NCBI RefSeq assembly: GCF_012524075.1
Contig: NZ_JAAZUI010000002.1
Location: forward strand, 148,408-212,407
DNA from: Lutibacter sp. B1
GTDB lineage: Bacteria; Bacteroidota; Bacteroidia; Flavobacteriales; Flavobacteriaceae
Reading direction: 5' to 3'
DNA length: 64,000 nucleotides
This document shows, in pieces, positions 10,363-20,046 of this stretch. The position numbers and the translations under genes are program-made. The notes under the pieces were generated by a model. That model was not told the DNA's origin and ran no database searches. It worked only from the letters and a program-made list of their open reading frames with translations. Positions within the stretch are counted from its first letter, which is position 1. The number at the start of each line of letters is the position of its first letter.

Positions 10363-10919
10363 TTTTTAGGGTTTTGGTAAATATAAACTTCCGTAGCACC
10401 TAATCCGTATTTTTTAAACGAAGCCGCATACCAATCAACATGATATTTTTTAAACAAATATTCCAGTTCTGTTTTTAAAACTCCTTCACCTACACCATGA
10501 ACAAAAACCACTCTTGGAATTCTGTTTCTAATAGCATATTCCAATTTTTGTTTTGCAGTTTCAATTTGCAAGTTTAACATATCGTAATTATCTAAACCTT
10601 TTGTTGATGAAGTTAGATGATGAATATGCAAATCTACTTCCATTGGAGGCAATTTATCTGTTTTAGTTACAGTTTTAAACTTTGATTGTTTCCGTTTCGG
10701 TTTTTCATTTATCTTATCAAATAAATCTTCATTAGAAATATCGCTAAATTTAGACAACTCGGCCTGATCTTTATCAACAATTACCAACTCACTTGGCGCA
10801 AATTCAAAAGGAAAACCGTCAATAGTTTCAATAACAATTTTATTTTTATCAACGACAATCACTTTGCCCTTAATTACATCATCAATCACAACAACAGTGT
10901 CTCCTATCTTAAAATTCAT
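10359..10919 (-). CDS. Smr-domain protein
   Basis: 186 residues. The N-terminal part (about 1-50, IGDTVVVIDDVIKGKV) looks like a small beta-barrel, followed by a charged linker and a C-terminal Smr domain (about 92-180) with VDLHIHHL and VVFVHGVGEGVLK. Smr domains, as in the MutS2 C-terminus, bind or nick nucleic acid. The HGxGxGxLK motif is complete, so nuclease activity is possible. The biological role is not known. Confidence 0.85.
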   Translation of the reverse strand: MNFKIGDTVVVIDDVIKGKVIVVDKNKIVIETIDGFPFEFAPSELVIVDKDQAELSKFSDISNEDLFDKINEKPKRKQSKFKTVTKTDKLPPMEVDLHIHHLTSSTKGLDNYDMLNLQIETAKQKLEYAIRNRIPRVVFVHGVGEGVLKTELEYLFKKYHVDWYAASFKKYGLGATEVYIYQNPKN

Positions 10920-10994
10920 AATCTTAACTTTTTATTAATTTTATAGAAATAATAAATCAAAGTTTTAATAATATTATTGTACAAAATTAAAATT

Positions 10995-11627
10995 ATGTTA
11001 GAAACAGCCTCAATAAATACTGAACAATTTTTTACGAATGCACTTGATAAATTAGATATAGATGAAAGCAGAAAAAATTTATTAGAGTCTATAGCCTTAT
11101 TTATTGTTAAAGAATTAAAAAATAAAAAAAAAGTAAACTTAAATTATATTTGTACACATAACAGCAGAAGAAGTCAACTGGCACAAGTTTGGAGTTGTTA
11201 TGCAACTCATTACTTTAAATTAACTAAAATTGAAAGCTTTTCAGGTGGTACAGCGGTTACTTCTTTTTTTAGAAATACCGTAAAAACGCTTCAAAAAGTT
11301 GGTTTTAATTTTCAAATTTTAGAGTTTTCACATCAAAATCCGGAATATTTAATTAGTTATGCCAATTGCACCAATCCAATTATTGGATTTTCAAAATTAT
11401 ATGATGACGATCATAACAAAACACCGTATATAGCAATTACAACTTGTTCAAATGCTGATGAAGATTGTCCTTTTATTCCAGATGCAATTCAACGTTTTCA
11501 CCTTCCTTTTAACGATCCTAAAAACTTTGATAATTCAATATATCAATCACAAAAGTATTTAGAAACAAACAATCAAATAGCTGGTGAAATTCATTATATT
11601 TTTAAAAAAATAAGTGAACTTCTTTAG
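10995..11627 (+). CDS. Low-molecular-weight protein-tyrosine-phosphatase-like / arsenate-reductase-like protein
   Basis: 210 residues from ATG 10995; an in-frame TTG at 10977 is an alternative start. The phosphatase loop CX5R is present as CTHNSRR near residue 50, followed by SQLAQVW as in LMW-PTPase and arsenate-reductase folds. It is longer than a usual 150-residue LMW-PTPase, with about 45 extra N-terminal residues. No arsR or arsenite pump adjoins it here, so arsenate reduction is only one option; protein-tyrosine phosphatase is the other. Confidence 0.7.
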   Translation: MLETASINTEQFFTNALDKLDIDESRKNLLESIALFIVKELKNKKKVNLNYICTHNSRRSQLAQVWSCYATHYFKLTKIESFSGGTAVTSFFRNTVKTLQKVGFNFQILEFSHQNPEYLISYANCTNPIIGFSKLYDDDHNKTPYIAITTCSNADEDCPFIPDAIQRFHLPFNDPKNFDNSIYQSQKYLETNNQIAGEIHYIFKKISELL

Positions 11628-11630
11628 TAT

Positions 11631-12461
11631 TTAAAATGTACCTACTAAACCAATATTACCTATACCGGCCTTCAATTTCCATGAAATTTTAGGCTCTTTT
11701 TTAGTTGTTTTTTCTGATGAGTTTAAAAAGTTATCAATTCCATCAACAATAACAACACTAATTACAACTCCCAAAGTAACATCGGTTAACCAATGCGCTC
11801 CTGCCCAAAGTCTTGAAACCGGCGCTATTAAACCAACAGCATAAATACCTCCTTTTACCCATAAATTATCAAATTGTTTGGCAATGGCATGCGAAGCGGT
11901 AAATGATAAAATTGCATGACCCGATGGAAAAGAATGATAACCCGGCTCTTTACTCATAAATTTAAATTTGTCCTTTCCTACACCTTCACTTGGGCGTGCG
12001 CGTCCAAAAGCATTCTTTGTTACAGTTTGTATAATACCTGATGCTGCCGCTGCAGAAATAATTAACACACCTGTTCGTCTAAAAGCTTCATTATTAGCTA
12101 TTAAACCATAACCGTATACTCCTCCTGTAATCATAAAAAAGTTTTGAGGACTTCCATAGTACCATCCTATTTCTTTAAGCATGTGAGGTGCATTATCATC
12201 TTGCTCAATAAAATAATCACTGGTTTCTTCATCATACATATATAGTATACCTGTACTTAAAGCAACAGCTCCAAAAGTTAACCAATCATCTTTTTTCCAT
12301 TTTAATGGCTGAGTATATGCATATTTTATACCTCCATAAATTGCCGTTGCATCAGCCTTCAATGATTTTAATAACGGCTGTTTAATTGTTTTTTCTTGCG
12401 CATTAGTAATACCAATAAAAACAATAATTAATACTACGGATAAATATTTTTTAATTCTCAT
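11631..12461 (-). CDS. PAP2-family membrane phosphatase
   Basis: 276 residues with a signal peptide (ending in TNAQ) and several hydrophobic helices. The three phosphatase motifs are present: KNAFGRARP (KX6RP type), PSGHA, and SRLWAGAHWLTD (SRX5HX3D type). The family removes phosphate from lipid phosphates such as phosphatidate or undecaprenyl pyrophosphate at the outer face of the inner membrane. The substrate cannot be assigned from sequence. Confidence 0.88.
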   Translation of the reverse strand: MRIKKYLSVVLIIVFIGITNAQEKTIKQPLLKSLKADATAIYGGIKYAYTQPLKWKKDDWLTFGAVALSTGILYMYDEETSDYFIEQDDNAPHMLKEIGWYYGSPQNFFMITGGVYGYGLIANNEAFRRTGVLIISAAAASGIIQTVTKNAFGRARPSEGVGKDKFKFMSKEPGYHSFPSGHAILSFTASHAIAKQFDNLWVKGGIYAVGLIAPVSRLWAGAHWLTDVTLGVVISVVIVDGIDNFLNSSEKTTKKEPKISWKLKAGIGNIGLVGTF

Positions 12462-12475
12462 TTATTAATTATAAT

Positions 12476-12503
12476 ACAAAAAGCACCTATTAAGGTGCTT
12501 TAC
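12476..12503 (-). terminator. Intrinsic terminator of folE
   Basis: Stem AAGCACCT / AGGTGCTT with a 4-nt loop. Read leftward it is followed by T residues, downstream of the folE stop. Confidence 0.75.
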
Positions 12504-12524
12504 ATTTTATTAAAGTTTATAAAA

Positions 12525-13211
12525 TTACTCAAATTGTGTATCTAGTTTTATGTAATCTAAAAATTCACTTTTAACATCTTGATCTTTAAATTTTCCTCCA
12601 AATTCAGAGGTAACAGTACTGCTAACTATATCTTTTACTCCACGAGAATTTACACATAAATGCTTAGCATCAATAACACAAGCAACATCTTCAGTGCCTA
12701 ATGCTTCTTGAAGTGCTTGTACTACTTGCATTGTTAAACGTTCTTGTACTTGCGGACGCTTAGCGTAATAATCTACAATACGATTCATTTTTGATAAACC
12801 AATAACTCTTCCACTAGAAATATAGGCAACATGAGCTTTCCCTACAATAGGTAACAAATGGTGTTCACAAGTAGAGTATACAGTTATGTTTTTTTCAACC
12901 AACATTTCTCCATACTTATAATTATTGTCAAAAGTTGATAGCTTTGGCTTATTTTTAGGGTCTAAACCACTAAAAAGCTCGTTAACATAAGCTTTAGCAA
13001 CTCTACGCGGAGTACCTTTAATACTATCATCTTCCAAATCCATTCCCAAAGTATCTAATATATCTCTAACGCTTGCTTCAATACGCTGTCTTTTTTCTTC
13101 ATCAGAAATTTCAAAAGCATCAGCTCTTAAAGGTGTCTTAGCAGAAGAACCTATGTGGTCATCTCCTATTTCATCAATTCTATTTGTCATTACGTTTTTA
13201 CCTTCAAACAT
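12525..13211 (-). CDS. folE: GTP cyclohydrolase I
   Basis: Converts GTP to dihydroneopterin triphosphate, the entry to folate and queuosine precursors; queD lies at 54202-54612. The zinc site is visible as STCEHHLLP with the later CVNSRG. The start is uncertain: ATG at 13211 (MFEGKN) or ATG at 13190 (MTNRIDE). A -7-like element (TAAATTTG on the minus strand, 13232-13239) fits either. It lies just downstream of hisS. Confidence 0.95.
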   Translation of the reverse strand: MFEGKNVMTNRIDEIGDDHIGSSAKTPLRADAFEISDEEKRQRIEASVRDILDTLGMDLEDDSIKGTPRRVAKAYVNELFSGLDPKNKPKLSTFDNNYKYGEMLVEKNITVYSTCEHHLLPIVGKAHVAYISSGRVIGLSKMNRIVDYYAKRPQVQERLTMQVVQALQEALGTEDVACVIDAKHLCVNSRGVKDIVSSTVTSEFGGKFKDQDVKSEFLDYIKLDTQFE

Positions 13212-13249
13212 TTTCTTTAGTTTATAATTTGCAAATTTACAACTTTGTT

Positions 13250-14626
13250 TTAATGTTGTATAGTGATTTTAAGTAATTCTTCTAAACTACATAATTGTTG
13301 CTCACCTGTTTGCATATTTTTTAGTGTGAATTTTTTATTGGCTATTTCGTTAGTACCTACTATTACTACAAAAGGAATATCTCTCCTGTTAGCATAGTTC
13401 ATTTGCTTTTTCATTTTTGCGCTATCAGGATATAATTCTGATTTGATGTTATTTTTTCTTAATTCGGCTAAAGCTTTCATACAGTAAAGAGCTTCAACTT
13501 CTCCAAAATTAACAAATAATACCTTTGGTTTTGGTAAATCTACTTCATTAAACAAATTAAGTTCTTCCAATACCAAATAAATTCTATCCAAACCAAAAGA
13601 GATTCCTACGCCACTCATATCTTTTAATCCAAAAATTCCTGTTAAATCATCGTATCTTCCACCTCCACCAATAGAGCCCATATTAACGCCTTCAGGTGCA
13701 CTTACTTCATAAATTGCTCCTGTATAATAATTTAAGCCGCGAGCCAAAGTAACATCAATGGTTAATTTTGAAGATTTTAGGCCTAACGTTTCAATAGTAT
13801 TTACAACAAAACGTAAATCAGTTACCCCTTGCAATCCTTCTTCAGAATTTGATAACATTTCTTGTAACTGATCCTGTTTTTCAAGATTAGTGCCATTAAA
13901 ACTGAATAATGGTTGTACTTTTTCAATAGCTTTTTCAGAAATTCCTTTCTCCTGCATTTCTTTAATTACACCATTGGCTCCAATTTTATCTAACTTATCA
14001 AGTGCTACTGTAAAATCTATCAACTTATCTTTTTCGCCAATAATTTCGGCAATTCCTGCTAATATTTTACGATTGTTAAGTTTTATAGTAACTCCTTCTA
14101 ATTTTAATTTATTAAAAACGGCATCATACAACTGCACAAACTCTACTTCTTGCCACAATCCTTTACTTCCAACTACATCGGCATCACATTGGTAAAATTC
14201 TCTAAAACGTCCTTTTTGTGGTCTATCGGCACGCCAAACAGGTTGCATTTGGTAACGTTTGAACGGAAATTCAATTTCGTTTTGGTGCTGTACAACATAG
14301 CGAGCAAACGGAACTGTTAAATCGTAACGTAAAGCTTTTTCTGATATTTTCGAAGTTACTTTTAAACTATCTTTATCTTTCAAAAATGATTCATCAACCT
14401 TATTTAAATAATCTCCTGAATTTAATATTTTAAAAATCAATCTATCTCCTTCTTCCCCATATTTACCCATTAAAGTATCAGAATTTTCAAAACTAGGAGT
14501 TTCTATTGGTTGAAAACCAAAGGTTTCGAATACTTGCTTAATGGTTGAAAATATATAATTCCGTTTAGCTACTTCAGTAGGAGAAAAATCGCGTGTTCCT
14601 TTTGGTATGCTTGGTTTTTGTGCCAT
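13250..14626 (-). CDS. hisS: Histidyl-tRNA synthetase
   Basis: Class II synthetase that charges tRNA-His, 458 residues. It begins with the typical PKGTRDFSP. Motif 2 is the [20 protein letters not shown] region, the histidine-binding [13 protein letters not shown] block follows, and motif 3 is GISFGLDR. The C-terminal anticodon-binding domain is complete. It is followed leftward by folE after about 40 bp. Confidence 0.97.
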   Translation of the reverse strand: MAQKPSIPKGTRDFSPTEVAKRNYIFSTIKQVFETFGFQPIETPSFENSDTLMGKYGEEGDRLIFKILNSGDYLNKVDESFLKDKDSLKVTSKISEKALRYDLTVPFARYVVQHQNEIEFPFKRYQMQPVWRADRPQKGRFREFYQCDADVVGSKGLWQEVEFVQLYDAVFNKLKLEGVTIKLNNRKILAGIAEIIGEKDKLIDFTVALDKLDKIGANGVIKEMQEKGISEKAIEKVQPLFSFNGTNLEKQDQLQEMLSNSEEGLQGVTDLRFVVNTIETLGLKSSKLTIDVTLARGLNYYTGAIYEVSAPEGVNMGSIGGGGRYDDLTGIFGLKDMSGVGISFGLDRIYLVLEELNLFNEVDLPKPKVLFVNFGEVEALYCMKALAELRKNNIKSELYPDSAKMKKQMNYANRRDIPFVVIVGTNEIANKKFTLKNMQTGEQQLCSLEELLKITIQH

Positions 14627-14669
14627 GTTCTGTAATTAGTTTGCAAATATCTAAAATTTTAAAAACTAA

Positions 14670-15146
14670 TTAAAGCTTTTCTAGTATTGATTTTTCCTTT
14701 GGTGTTAAAGGTACATCGTTTTCAAATTTTTCTTTTGTCGGGAAAATTGTAGACATGATTATTATTAGAATACCTACTAAAATAAAATAAAAAATATTGT
14801 TTGATTGCATTACAAAAATAATACACATCAATGCAGGAAATTCTAACATGGCAACTCTATAAATATGTGCAGTACTGTATTTTGCAGCTTTTAGATATAA
14901 ATCTTGCTTTAAGGTTATTTGGCTTATTTGTTTTGTATATATCTGTTTACTAACCAAATTTCCAATAAATGAAATAAATATTGCCATATACAAAAAAAGT
15001 TTATCTTCAGTATATGAAAAGTATAGTTGATTTTTAGTTATGTAAGCAATTACTAAACCAAAAACAATAACTCCTGAAACCAGTGCTATATGGATAATTT
15101 GTAATGATTTTATAAAATCTTTAGGTTCTTTATTGATATAACTCAT
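14670..15146 (-). CDS. Hypothetical four-helix membrane protein
   Basis: 158 residues with about four hydrophobic segments (near residues 18-36, 48-64, 97-113 and 118-135) and a charged C-terminus. No family recognised. Its ATG overlaps the stop of the upstream DUF4126 gene by 4 bp, so it is translated from the same transcript and may act with that membrane protein. Confidence 0.7.
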   Translation of the reverse strand: MSYINKEPKDFIKSLQIIHIALVSGVIVFGLVIAYITKNQLYFSYTEDKLFLYMAIFISFIGNLVSKQIYTKQISQITLKQDLYLKAAKYSTAHIYRVAMLEFPALMCIIFVMQSNNIFYFILVGILIIIMSTIFPTKEKFENDVPLTPKEKSILEKL

Positions 15147-15721
15147 TGATTTGATTTTGAAGGTTTAAACATTTTAAAAACTTTGAATAGTATCCAAAAA
15201 ATTGCAATAATGCAAATAATAGCTAAAACAGGTATAAATATTGAAATTAAAGACATAAATATAGAAGTACCTGTCTCAACTGTTGAAATCATTGGATTTG
15301 CTATACCTGCTGTACCAGCTGTTGAAGCCAAACGTGTTGTACTTGTTGTACCTTTTATTGCTGCTGCTGTACCGCCTCCTGCAATAATTGCTAAAGCCCA
15401 TGTTAAAGCTGGATCTAAATCGCTTACCGTTGCAACCATTACAGCTGTTCCGGCTACTGCAGCCAATGGCACAGCTATTGTATCCAATAAATTATCGAAC
15501 CAAGTAATTAAATAAGCTAAAATCTCAAAAACAGTAGCAACTCCCAATGTAATAATGGCTGTTATGCTACCAACCCATTGCCAACTTTCGTTTAACGGAA
15601 TAATATTAAAATAGGATGCTAAACTTAAAGCAAACAATGGAACAAAAATTCTAAAACCTACTGAGGCTGCCAATCCTATTCCAATAAGAATACTCACAAT
15701 AATTTCCGGTGAAAAGTCCAT
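15143..15721 (-). CDS. DUF4126 family membrane protein
   Basis: 192 residues, almost entirely hydrophobic, rich in Gly, Ala and Thr in the middle (AIIAGGGTAAAIKGTTSTTR), as in the DUF4126 family of integral membrane proteins. Function unknown. It follows kdsB by 4 bp and overlaps the next gene by 4 bp, making it part of the leftward operon brkB-kdsB-DUF4126-hypothetical. Confidence 0.78.
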   Translation of the reverse strand: MDFSPEIIVSILIGIGLAASVGFRIFVPLFALSLASYFNIIPLNESWQWVGSITAIITLGVATVFEILAYLITWFDNLLDTIAVPLAAVAGTAVMVATVSDLDPALTWALAIIAGGGTAAAIKGTTSTTRLASTAGTAGIANPMISTVETGTSIFMSLISIFIPVLAIICIIAIFWILFKVFKMFKPSKSNQ

Positions 15722-15725
15722 TTAT

Positions 15726-16457
15726 TTAATGTTTAAAAATTGTATTGGCCTTCTTTAGATCTTCCGGAGTATCAATACCAATAGCAATTTGATTTGTTTT
15801 TACCATTTTTACTCTCAAACCATGTGCCAAAAAACGTAAATTCTCTAATTTTTCAGCAGCTTCTAGCCTATTTACGGGTAATTTGGTAAATTTAAGCAAG
15901 GCTTGTTTTCTAAAAGCGTAAATACCAATATGTTTATAATATATTGCTTTTGATTTTTCTCTTGGATACGGAATTGGAGAACGCGAAAAATACATGGCAA
16001 AATTTTGCTCGTCAGTTACAACTTTTACATTATTTGGATTGTTAATTTCTTCATCATCATCCATTTTAATCATTAATGATGCTATATCTACATGATTATG
16101 AATATCATTTTGAAAAACTTCCAATAGCTTTTTTAAAGGTTCTTTTTGTGTAAAAGGTTCATCACCTTGAACATTTACAACAATATCAACATCTAAATTT
16201 TCAATTGCTTCAGCAATTCTGTCGCTTCCAGATTCGTGATCTTTAATACTTTTAATGGCTTTACCTCCGTTTGAAGTAATTTCATTATAAATAATATCAC
16301 TATCGGTAACCACATAAACTTCATCAAACAGATTGGATTTTTTTGTTGCTTCGTAGGTTCTAACAATTACGGATTTGCCTGCTAAATCTTTCATTAATTT
16401 CCCCGGAAATCGGGTTGCTTCGTAACGAGCAGGAATCATTGCTACTACTGTTTTCAT
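15726..16457 (-). CDS. kdsB: 3-deoxy-manno-octulosonate cytidylyltransferase
   Basis: Activates Kdo to CMP-Kdo for lipopolysaccharide core synthesis. The start [17 protein letters not shown] is the family signature, with NVQGDEPF for nucleotide and metal binding and IGIDTPEDL near the C-terminus. 243 residues is standard. Its start overlaps the BrkB-like gene stop by 4 bp. It supports a Gram-negative envelope with Kdo-containing lipid A. Confidence 0.96.
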   Translation of the reverse strand: MKTVVAMIPARYEATRFPGKLMKDLAGKSVIVRTYEATKKSNLFDEVYVVTDSDIIYNEITSNGGKAIKSIKDHESGSDRIAEAIENLDVDIVVNVQGDEPFTQKEPLKKLLEVFQNDIHNHVDIASLMIKMDDDEEINNPNNVKVVTDEQNFAMYFSRSPIPYPREKSKAIYYKHIGIYAFRKQALLKFTKLPVNRLEAAEKLENLRFLAHGLRVKMVKTNQIAIGIDTPEDLKKANTIFKH

Positions 16458-17392
16458 TGATTTTCTTTTTTTATTTGTTGGAACCTTCTAAGTATATTAA
16501 TGCTCGCATTGAGTTCAAAACCAAGTAATAAAATTATGGAATTTAACCAAACAAAAAGCATAATTATTAATAATGTCCCAATTGAACCGTACAACTCGTT
16601 ATACGTAGCAAACTTTAACACATAAATTGCAAAAAGCCTAAACATAACTATCATTAACAAAGTTGTTAATATGGCTCCCGGTGAAAAAAACGAATTATGT
16701 TTTACTTCTTTTGTACCGTATTTATATAAAAATGAAACAGAAACAAAAAGTAATAAAGTAAAAAATAAAAATTTCCCTTTTTCTATCCAAAAAACCTCAT
16801 CATCTAACCAGCCATGCGTTTTTAAATCATTAATTACTATTTCAAAATACACAATTAAAGCTACAGTTAAAACAAGAATCACAGCCAATATAATTGCCAT
16901 TGCCATTGAAATGAAATATTGACGTATAATATTTCTCATTTGAGTTACATGATATGAATATTCAAAACCACCTAAAATAGCATTTACACCATTAGTCATT
17001 AAAAAAATGGATGCTATAAAACCGAATGAAAGCAAACCTCCATAGCGGTTATTGGCAATGTCATTTATTACTCTTTGAACAGATTCAGCAGTATTAGGCG
17101 GTAATAGCTGCTCAATCATATCTAAAAAATCTTTTTGAAAACCTTCAATTGGCACATAAGGAATAAGTGTAAGAATAAACAGCATAAAAGGAAACAATGC
17201 CATAAAAAAGCTAAAAGCTATACCTCCTGCACGTGATGTTAAAGCACCTTTCACAATACCAACAACATACATTTCAATAATGTCATACAAAGACATCCCT
17301 TGTAAACCCGGTATTTTTACAGTTTTACCAAGTTTTACTACCCAATTTAAAATTGGTATTTTAAGTAATTTGTCTTCTATTTCTTTACTCAT
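16454..17392 (-). CDS. YihY/BrkB family membrane protein
   Basis: 312 residues, with about six membrane segments and the family pattern [15 protein letters not shown] near the N-terminus and [28 protein letters not shown] near the C-terminus. Often annotated as ribonuclease BN in error; its true function is unresolved. First gene of the leftward operon containing kdsB. Confidence 0.9.
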   Translation of the reverse strand: MSKEIEDKLLKIPILNWVVKLGKTVKIPGLQGMSLYDIIEMYVVGIVKGALTSRAGGIAFSFFMALFPFMLFILTLIPYVPIEGFQKDFLDMIEQLLPPNTAESVQRVINDIANNRYGGLLSFGFIASIFLMTNGVNAILGGFEYSYHVTQMRNIIRQYFISMAMAIILAVILVLTVALIVYFEIVINDLKTHGWLDDEVFWIEKGKFLFFTLLLFVSVSFLYKYGTKEVKHNSFFSPGAILTTLLMIVMFRLFAIYVLKFATYNELYGSIGTLLIIMLFVWLNSIILLLGFELNASINILRRFQQIKKENQ

Positions 17393-17440
17393 TAGTTTAT
17401 AAGGTTCAGAGATGCAAAGGTATAAAGTCTAAAAATTACC

Positions 17441-17809
17441 TTATTTTTTAATTGATTTTGCTTTTAATTTCCTAATTAAACTAGATAACATTCTTTCTAT
17501 TTCTCTTGTAAATTCATATAACTTATTAAAACTATCTTTAACTATATATTTTAGATTAAATGCTATTTCAACTTGAGTTTGTAATTCAAACAATGAACCT
17601 AAAGAAATATTTAAAAATCGTACGTAATCGTTTAAACTATTTCTCCCATAACCTTCTGCTATATTACTGGGAATAGAAATTGCACACCTTCTAATTTGAG
17701 ATGTCAAACCAAAATTTTCATCATTTGGAAATGATTTGGAAACCTGATATATATCTGTGACCAAATTCATAGATTTTTCCCAAACAATTAACTCTCTATA
17801 TGTTTTCAT
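17441..17809 (-). CDS. Four-helix-bundle protein (23S rRNA intervening-sequence / bAvd family)
   Basis: 122 residues with the family features VWEKSMNLVTDIYQ, CAISIPSNIAEGYGR and LGSLFELQTQVEIA. The family occurs inside 23S rRNA intervening sequences, as an accessory protein of diversity-generating retroelements, and free-standing in Bacteroidota. No reverse transcriptase or rRNA is nearby, so it is the free-standing kind, with unknown function. Just upstream lies a short periodic repeat (17842-17896). Confidence 0.88.
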   Translation of the reverse strand: MKTYRELIVWEKSMNLVTDIYQVSKSFPNDENFGLTSQIRRCAISIPSNIAEGYGRNSLNDYVRFLNISLGSLFELQTQVEIAFNLKYIVKDSFNKLYEFTREIERMLSSLIRKLKAKSIKK

Positions 17810-17841
17810 TAATACTTTACCTTTTACTGCAATTTTAATTT

Positions 17842-17896
17842 GTTACTTTTTCCTTAGCTCCTTTAACACTTTGTGCCTTTACTCCTTTGTGCCTTT
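17842..17896 (-). repeat. Short degenerate tandem repeat upstream of the four-helix-bundle gene
   Basis: On the minus strand the sequence reads AAAGGCACAAAGG, then TAAAGGCACAAAG, then TTAAAGGAGCTAAGG: about three degenerate units of 15-16 bp between nadC and the start of the four-helix-bundle gene. Function unknown. Confidence 0.55.
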
Positions 17897-17912
17897 GAAT
17901 CTTATCACCTCT

Positions 17913-18770
17913 TTATACAGCCTTCAAACTTAAATCCATATTTGAAACAGAGTGTGTTAAAGCTCCGGAAGAAATATAATCTACACCACATTCAGCGTAT
18001 TTTTTTGCAGTTTCTAAAGTTATACCTCCTGAAGATTCTGTTTGACATTTATCGCCAATTAATGCAACGGCTTTTTTAGTATCTTCATAATTAAAATTAT
18101 CAATTAAAATTCTGTAAACACCTCCGGCATATAAAATTTCTTCAATTTCTTCTATGCTCCTGGCTTCAACAATAATTTTTAAATCGAGATTTTTTTCTTT
18201 CAAATACTGCTGTGTTTTGGTAATTGCTTTTGAAACTCCTCCGGCAAAATCGATATGATTATCTTTCAGAATAATCATGTCATACAAAGCAAATCTATGG
18301 TTTTCACCTCCTCCAATTTTTACCGCCCATTTTTCAATGGCTCTAATTCCGGGTGTAGTTTTACGCGTATCTAATATTCTTGTTTTAGTACCTTTTAGCA
18401 AATTGGCAAATTGCTGAGTTTTAGTTGCAATAGCACTCATACGCTGCATTGCATTTAGCACTAAACGTTCTGATTTTAAAATAGATAAAGAACTTCCTGA
18501 CACATAAAAAACAATATCTCCATACTTAACACTTTCACCATCGTTAATTAATGTTTCAACCTTCAAGTTTTCATCAACATAATTAAAAATTCGTTTAGCA
18601 AATTCAACTCCGGCAATTACGCCATCTTCTTTTACCAATAATTTTGCTTTACCTTGTGTTGAAGAAGGAATACAAGCTAATGAACTGTGATCACCATCAC
18701 CAACATCTTCTCTAATTGCGTTTGAAATTATAATATCAAGTTCCTTCTCAAATTGTTTTTTAGAAATCAT
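17913..18770 (-). CDS. nadC: Nicotinate-nucleotide pyrophosphorylase (carboxylating)
   Basis: Converts quinolinate and PRPP to nicotinate mononucleotide in de novo NAD synthesis. The active-site block DTRKTTPGIRAIEKWAV, the GGGENHRF substrate loop and ILKDNH are present. 285 residues is the normal length. No other nad gene lies in the window. Confidence 0.96.
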   Translation of the reverse strand: MISKKQFEKELDIIISNAIREDVGDGDHSSLACIPSSTQGKAKLLVKEDGVIAGVEFAKRIFNYVDENLKVETLINDGESVKYGDIVFYVSGSSLSILKSERLVLNAMQRMSAIATKTQQFANLLKGTKTRILDTRKTTPGIRAIEKWAVKIGGGENHRFALYDMIILKDNHIDFAGGVSKAITKTQQYLKEKNLDLKIIVEARSIEEIEEILYAGGVYRILIDNFNYEDTKKAVALIGDKCQTESSGGITLETAKKYAECGVDYISSGALTHSVSNMDLSLKAV

Positions 18771-18909
18771 TTTTAAAGTGTATTTTCAAACAAAAATAAC
18801 TTTTTTATTTTCAAAAAATTCATCTTTAATTCTTTTTATATTTACAAAATGAAACGAACGTTAACAAATTTAATTTTTCCCTTTTTATTAAAATATTAAT
18901 ATTTTTAAT

Positions 18910-18947
18910 GTGAGAACGAATGTAATGAGAGGTACAAGCGTTCTTAA
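18910..18947. repeat. Imperfect inverted repeat in the nadC-rlmH gap
   Basis: The divergent 222-bp gap between nadC and rlmH is otherwise low-complexity AT-rich sequence. At 18912-18945 GAGAACG and CGTTCTT form a 7-bp arm pair (one G-T) around a 20-nt centre rich in GAG and GTA. It may be a worn copy of a dispersed intergenic repeat. No RNA or protein gene seen here. Confidence 0.35.
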
Positions 18948-18992
18948 TTTTATAAAAAATTGATTAATAGTTAATTATAAAATTTATTACGT

Positions 18993-19466
18993 GTGAAAAT
19001 AAAATTACTTGCTATTGGCAAAACAGATGATAAAAATTTACAAACCTTAATTGATACATATCAAAATAGGTTAAAGCACTATGTGAGTTTTAAATTAGAA
19101 GTAATTCCTGATATTAAAAATGTTAAAAACCTTAGCGAGCAGCAACAAAAAGAAAAAGAAGGAGAGTTAATTTTAAAAAAACTAGAAGCTACCGATCAAT
19201 TGATTTTATTGGATGAAAAAGGAAAAGAACTCAGGTCAATTGAATTTTCAAAATATCTGCAAAAAAAAATGAATGCAGGTATAAAACAATTGGTTTTAGT
19301 AATTGGTGGTCCTTACGGTTTTTCTGATACTGTTTACCAAAAAGCACAAGGAAAGGTTTCTTTATCAAAAATGACATTCTCTCATCAAATGATTCGTTTA
19401 TTTATTACTGAACAATTGTACAGAGCCTTTACAATTTTAAAAAACGAACCCTATCACCATGAATAA
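18993..19466 (+). CDS. rlmH: 23S rRNA (pseudouridine-1915-N3)-methyltransferase
   Basis: SPOUT-class methyltransferase that modifies helix 69 of 23S rRNA. 157 residues matches the family. It begins [10 protein letters not shown], has [11 protein letters not shown], the SAM-binding VIGGPYGF and the C-terminal [22 protein letters not shown]. The start is GTG. It overlaps rdgB by 8 bp and heads a rightward gene string. Confidence 0.97.
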   Translation: MKIKLLAIGKTDDKNLQTLIDTYQNRLKHYVSFKLEVIPDIKNVKNLSEQQQKEKEGELILKKLEATDQLILLDEKGKELRSIEFSKYLQKKMNAGIKQLVLVIGGPYGFSDTVYQKAQGKVSLSKMTFSHQMIRLFITEQLYRAFTILKNEPYHHE

Positions 19467-20046
19467 ATTAAAACTGGTTTTTGCAACAAACAATAAAAAT
19501 AAATTAAAAGAAGTTGAAGCTATGCTTCCTCATTTTGAAATTGTAAGTTTAGAAGCTATTAATTGTTTTGAAGATATACCTGAAACGTCTGACACTTTAG
19601 AAGGCAACGCAATTATAAAAGCTAATTTTATTACTGAAAAATACGGACTAAATTGCTTTGCTGATGATACTGGACTTGAAGTTGAAGTTCTAAATAATGA
19701 ACCTGGAGTATATTCAGCACGTTATGCAGGAGAAAATTGTACTCCGGAAGATAACATTCAAAAATTGTTAAAAGAACTTGGAAATAATCCGAACAGAAAA
19801 GCTCAATTTAGAACTGCTGTTGCGCTTAATATTGAAGGTAAACAATATATTTTTGAAGGTATTTGCAAAGGTGAAATTTTAAAAGAAAAACATGGCGAAA
19901 ATGGCTTTGGCTACGATCCTATTTTTAAACCCGAAGGTTTTTCTAAATCTTTTGCAGAAATGAATTTAGATGAAAAAGGTAAAATTAGCCACAGAGGCAA
20001 AGCAATTGAAAAATTAGTAACTTTTTTAAATAAACATACTTGGTAA
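19459..20046 (+). CDS. rdgB: XTP/dITP pyrophosphatase (RdgB/HAM1)
   Basis: Hydrolyses non-canonical purine nucleotides such as dITP and XTP to keep them out of DNA. Motifs: [15 protein letters not shown] at the start, [20 protein letters not shown], and the C-terminal [11 protein letters not shown] and SHRGKA. 195 residues is normal. Overlaps rlmH upstream and the permease start downstream. Confidence 0.96.
   Translation: MNKLKLVFATNNKNKLKEVEAMLPHFEIVSLEAINCFEDIPETSDTLEGNAIIKANFITEKYGLNCFADDTGLEVEVLNNEPGVYSARYAGENCTPEDNIQKLLKELGNNPNRKAQFRTAVALNIEGKQYIFEGICKGEILKEKHGENGFGYDPIFKPEGFSKSFAEMNLDEKGKISHRGKAIEKLVTFLNKHTW

Noticed and set aside
10995..11627. Arsenic-resistance operon
   Set aside because: A CX5R phosphatase/arsenate-reductase fold is present, but no arsR or arsenite transporter adjoins it.
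13890..14195. Rightward 101-codon frame inside hisS
   Set aside because: Antisense to conserved HisRS motifs; no support of its own.
17441..17809. Diversity-generating retroelement
   Set aside because: The accessory-like protein is present, but there is no reverse transcriptase and no template/variable repeat pair.
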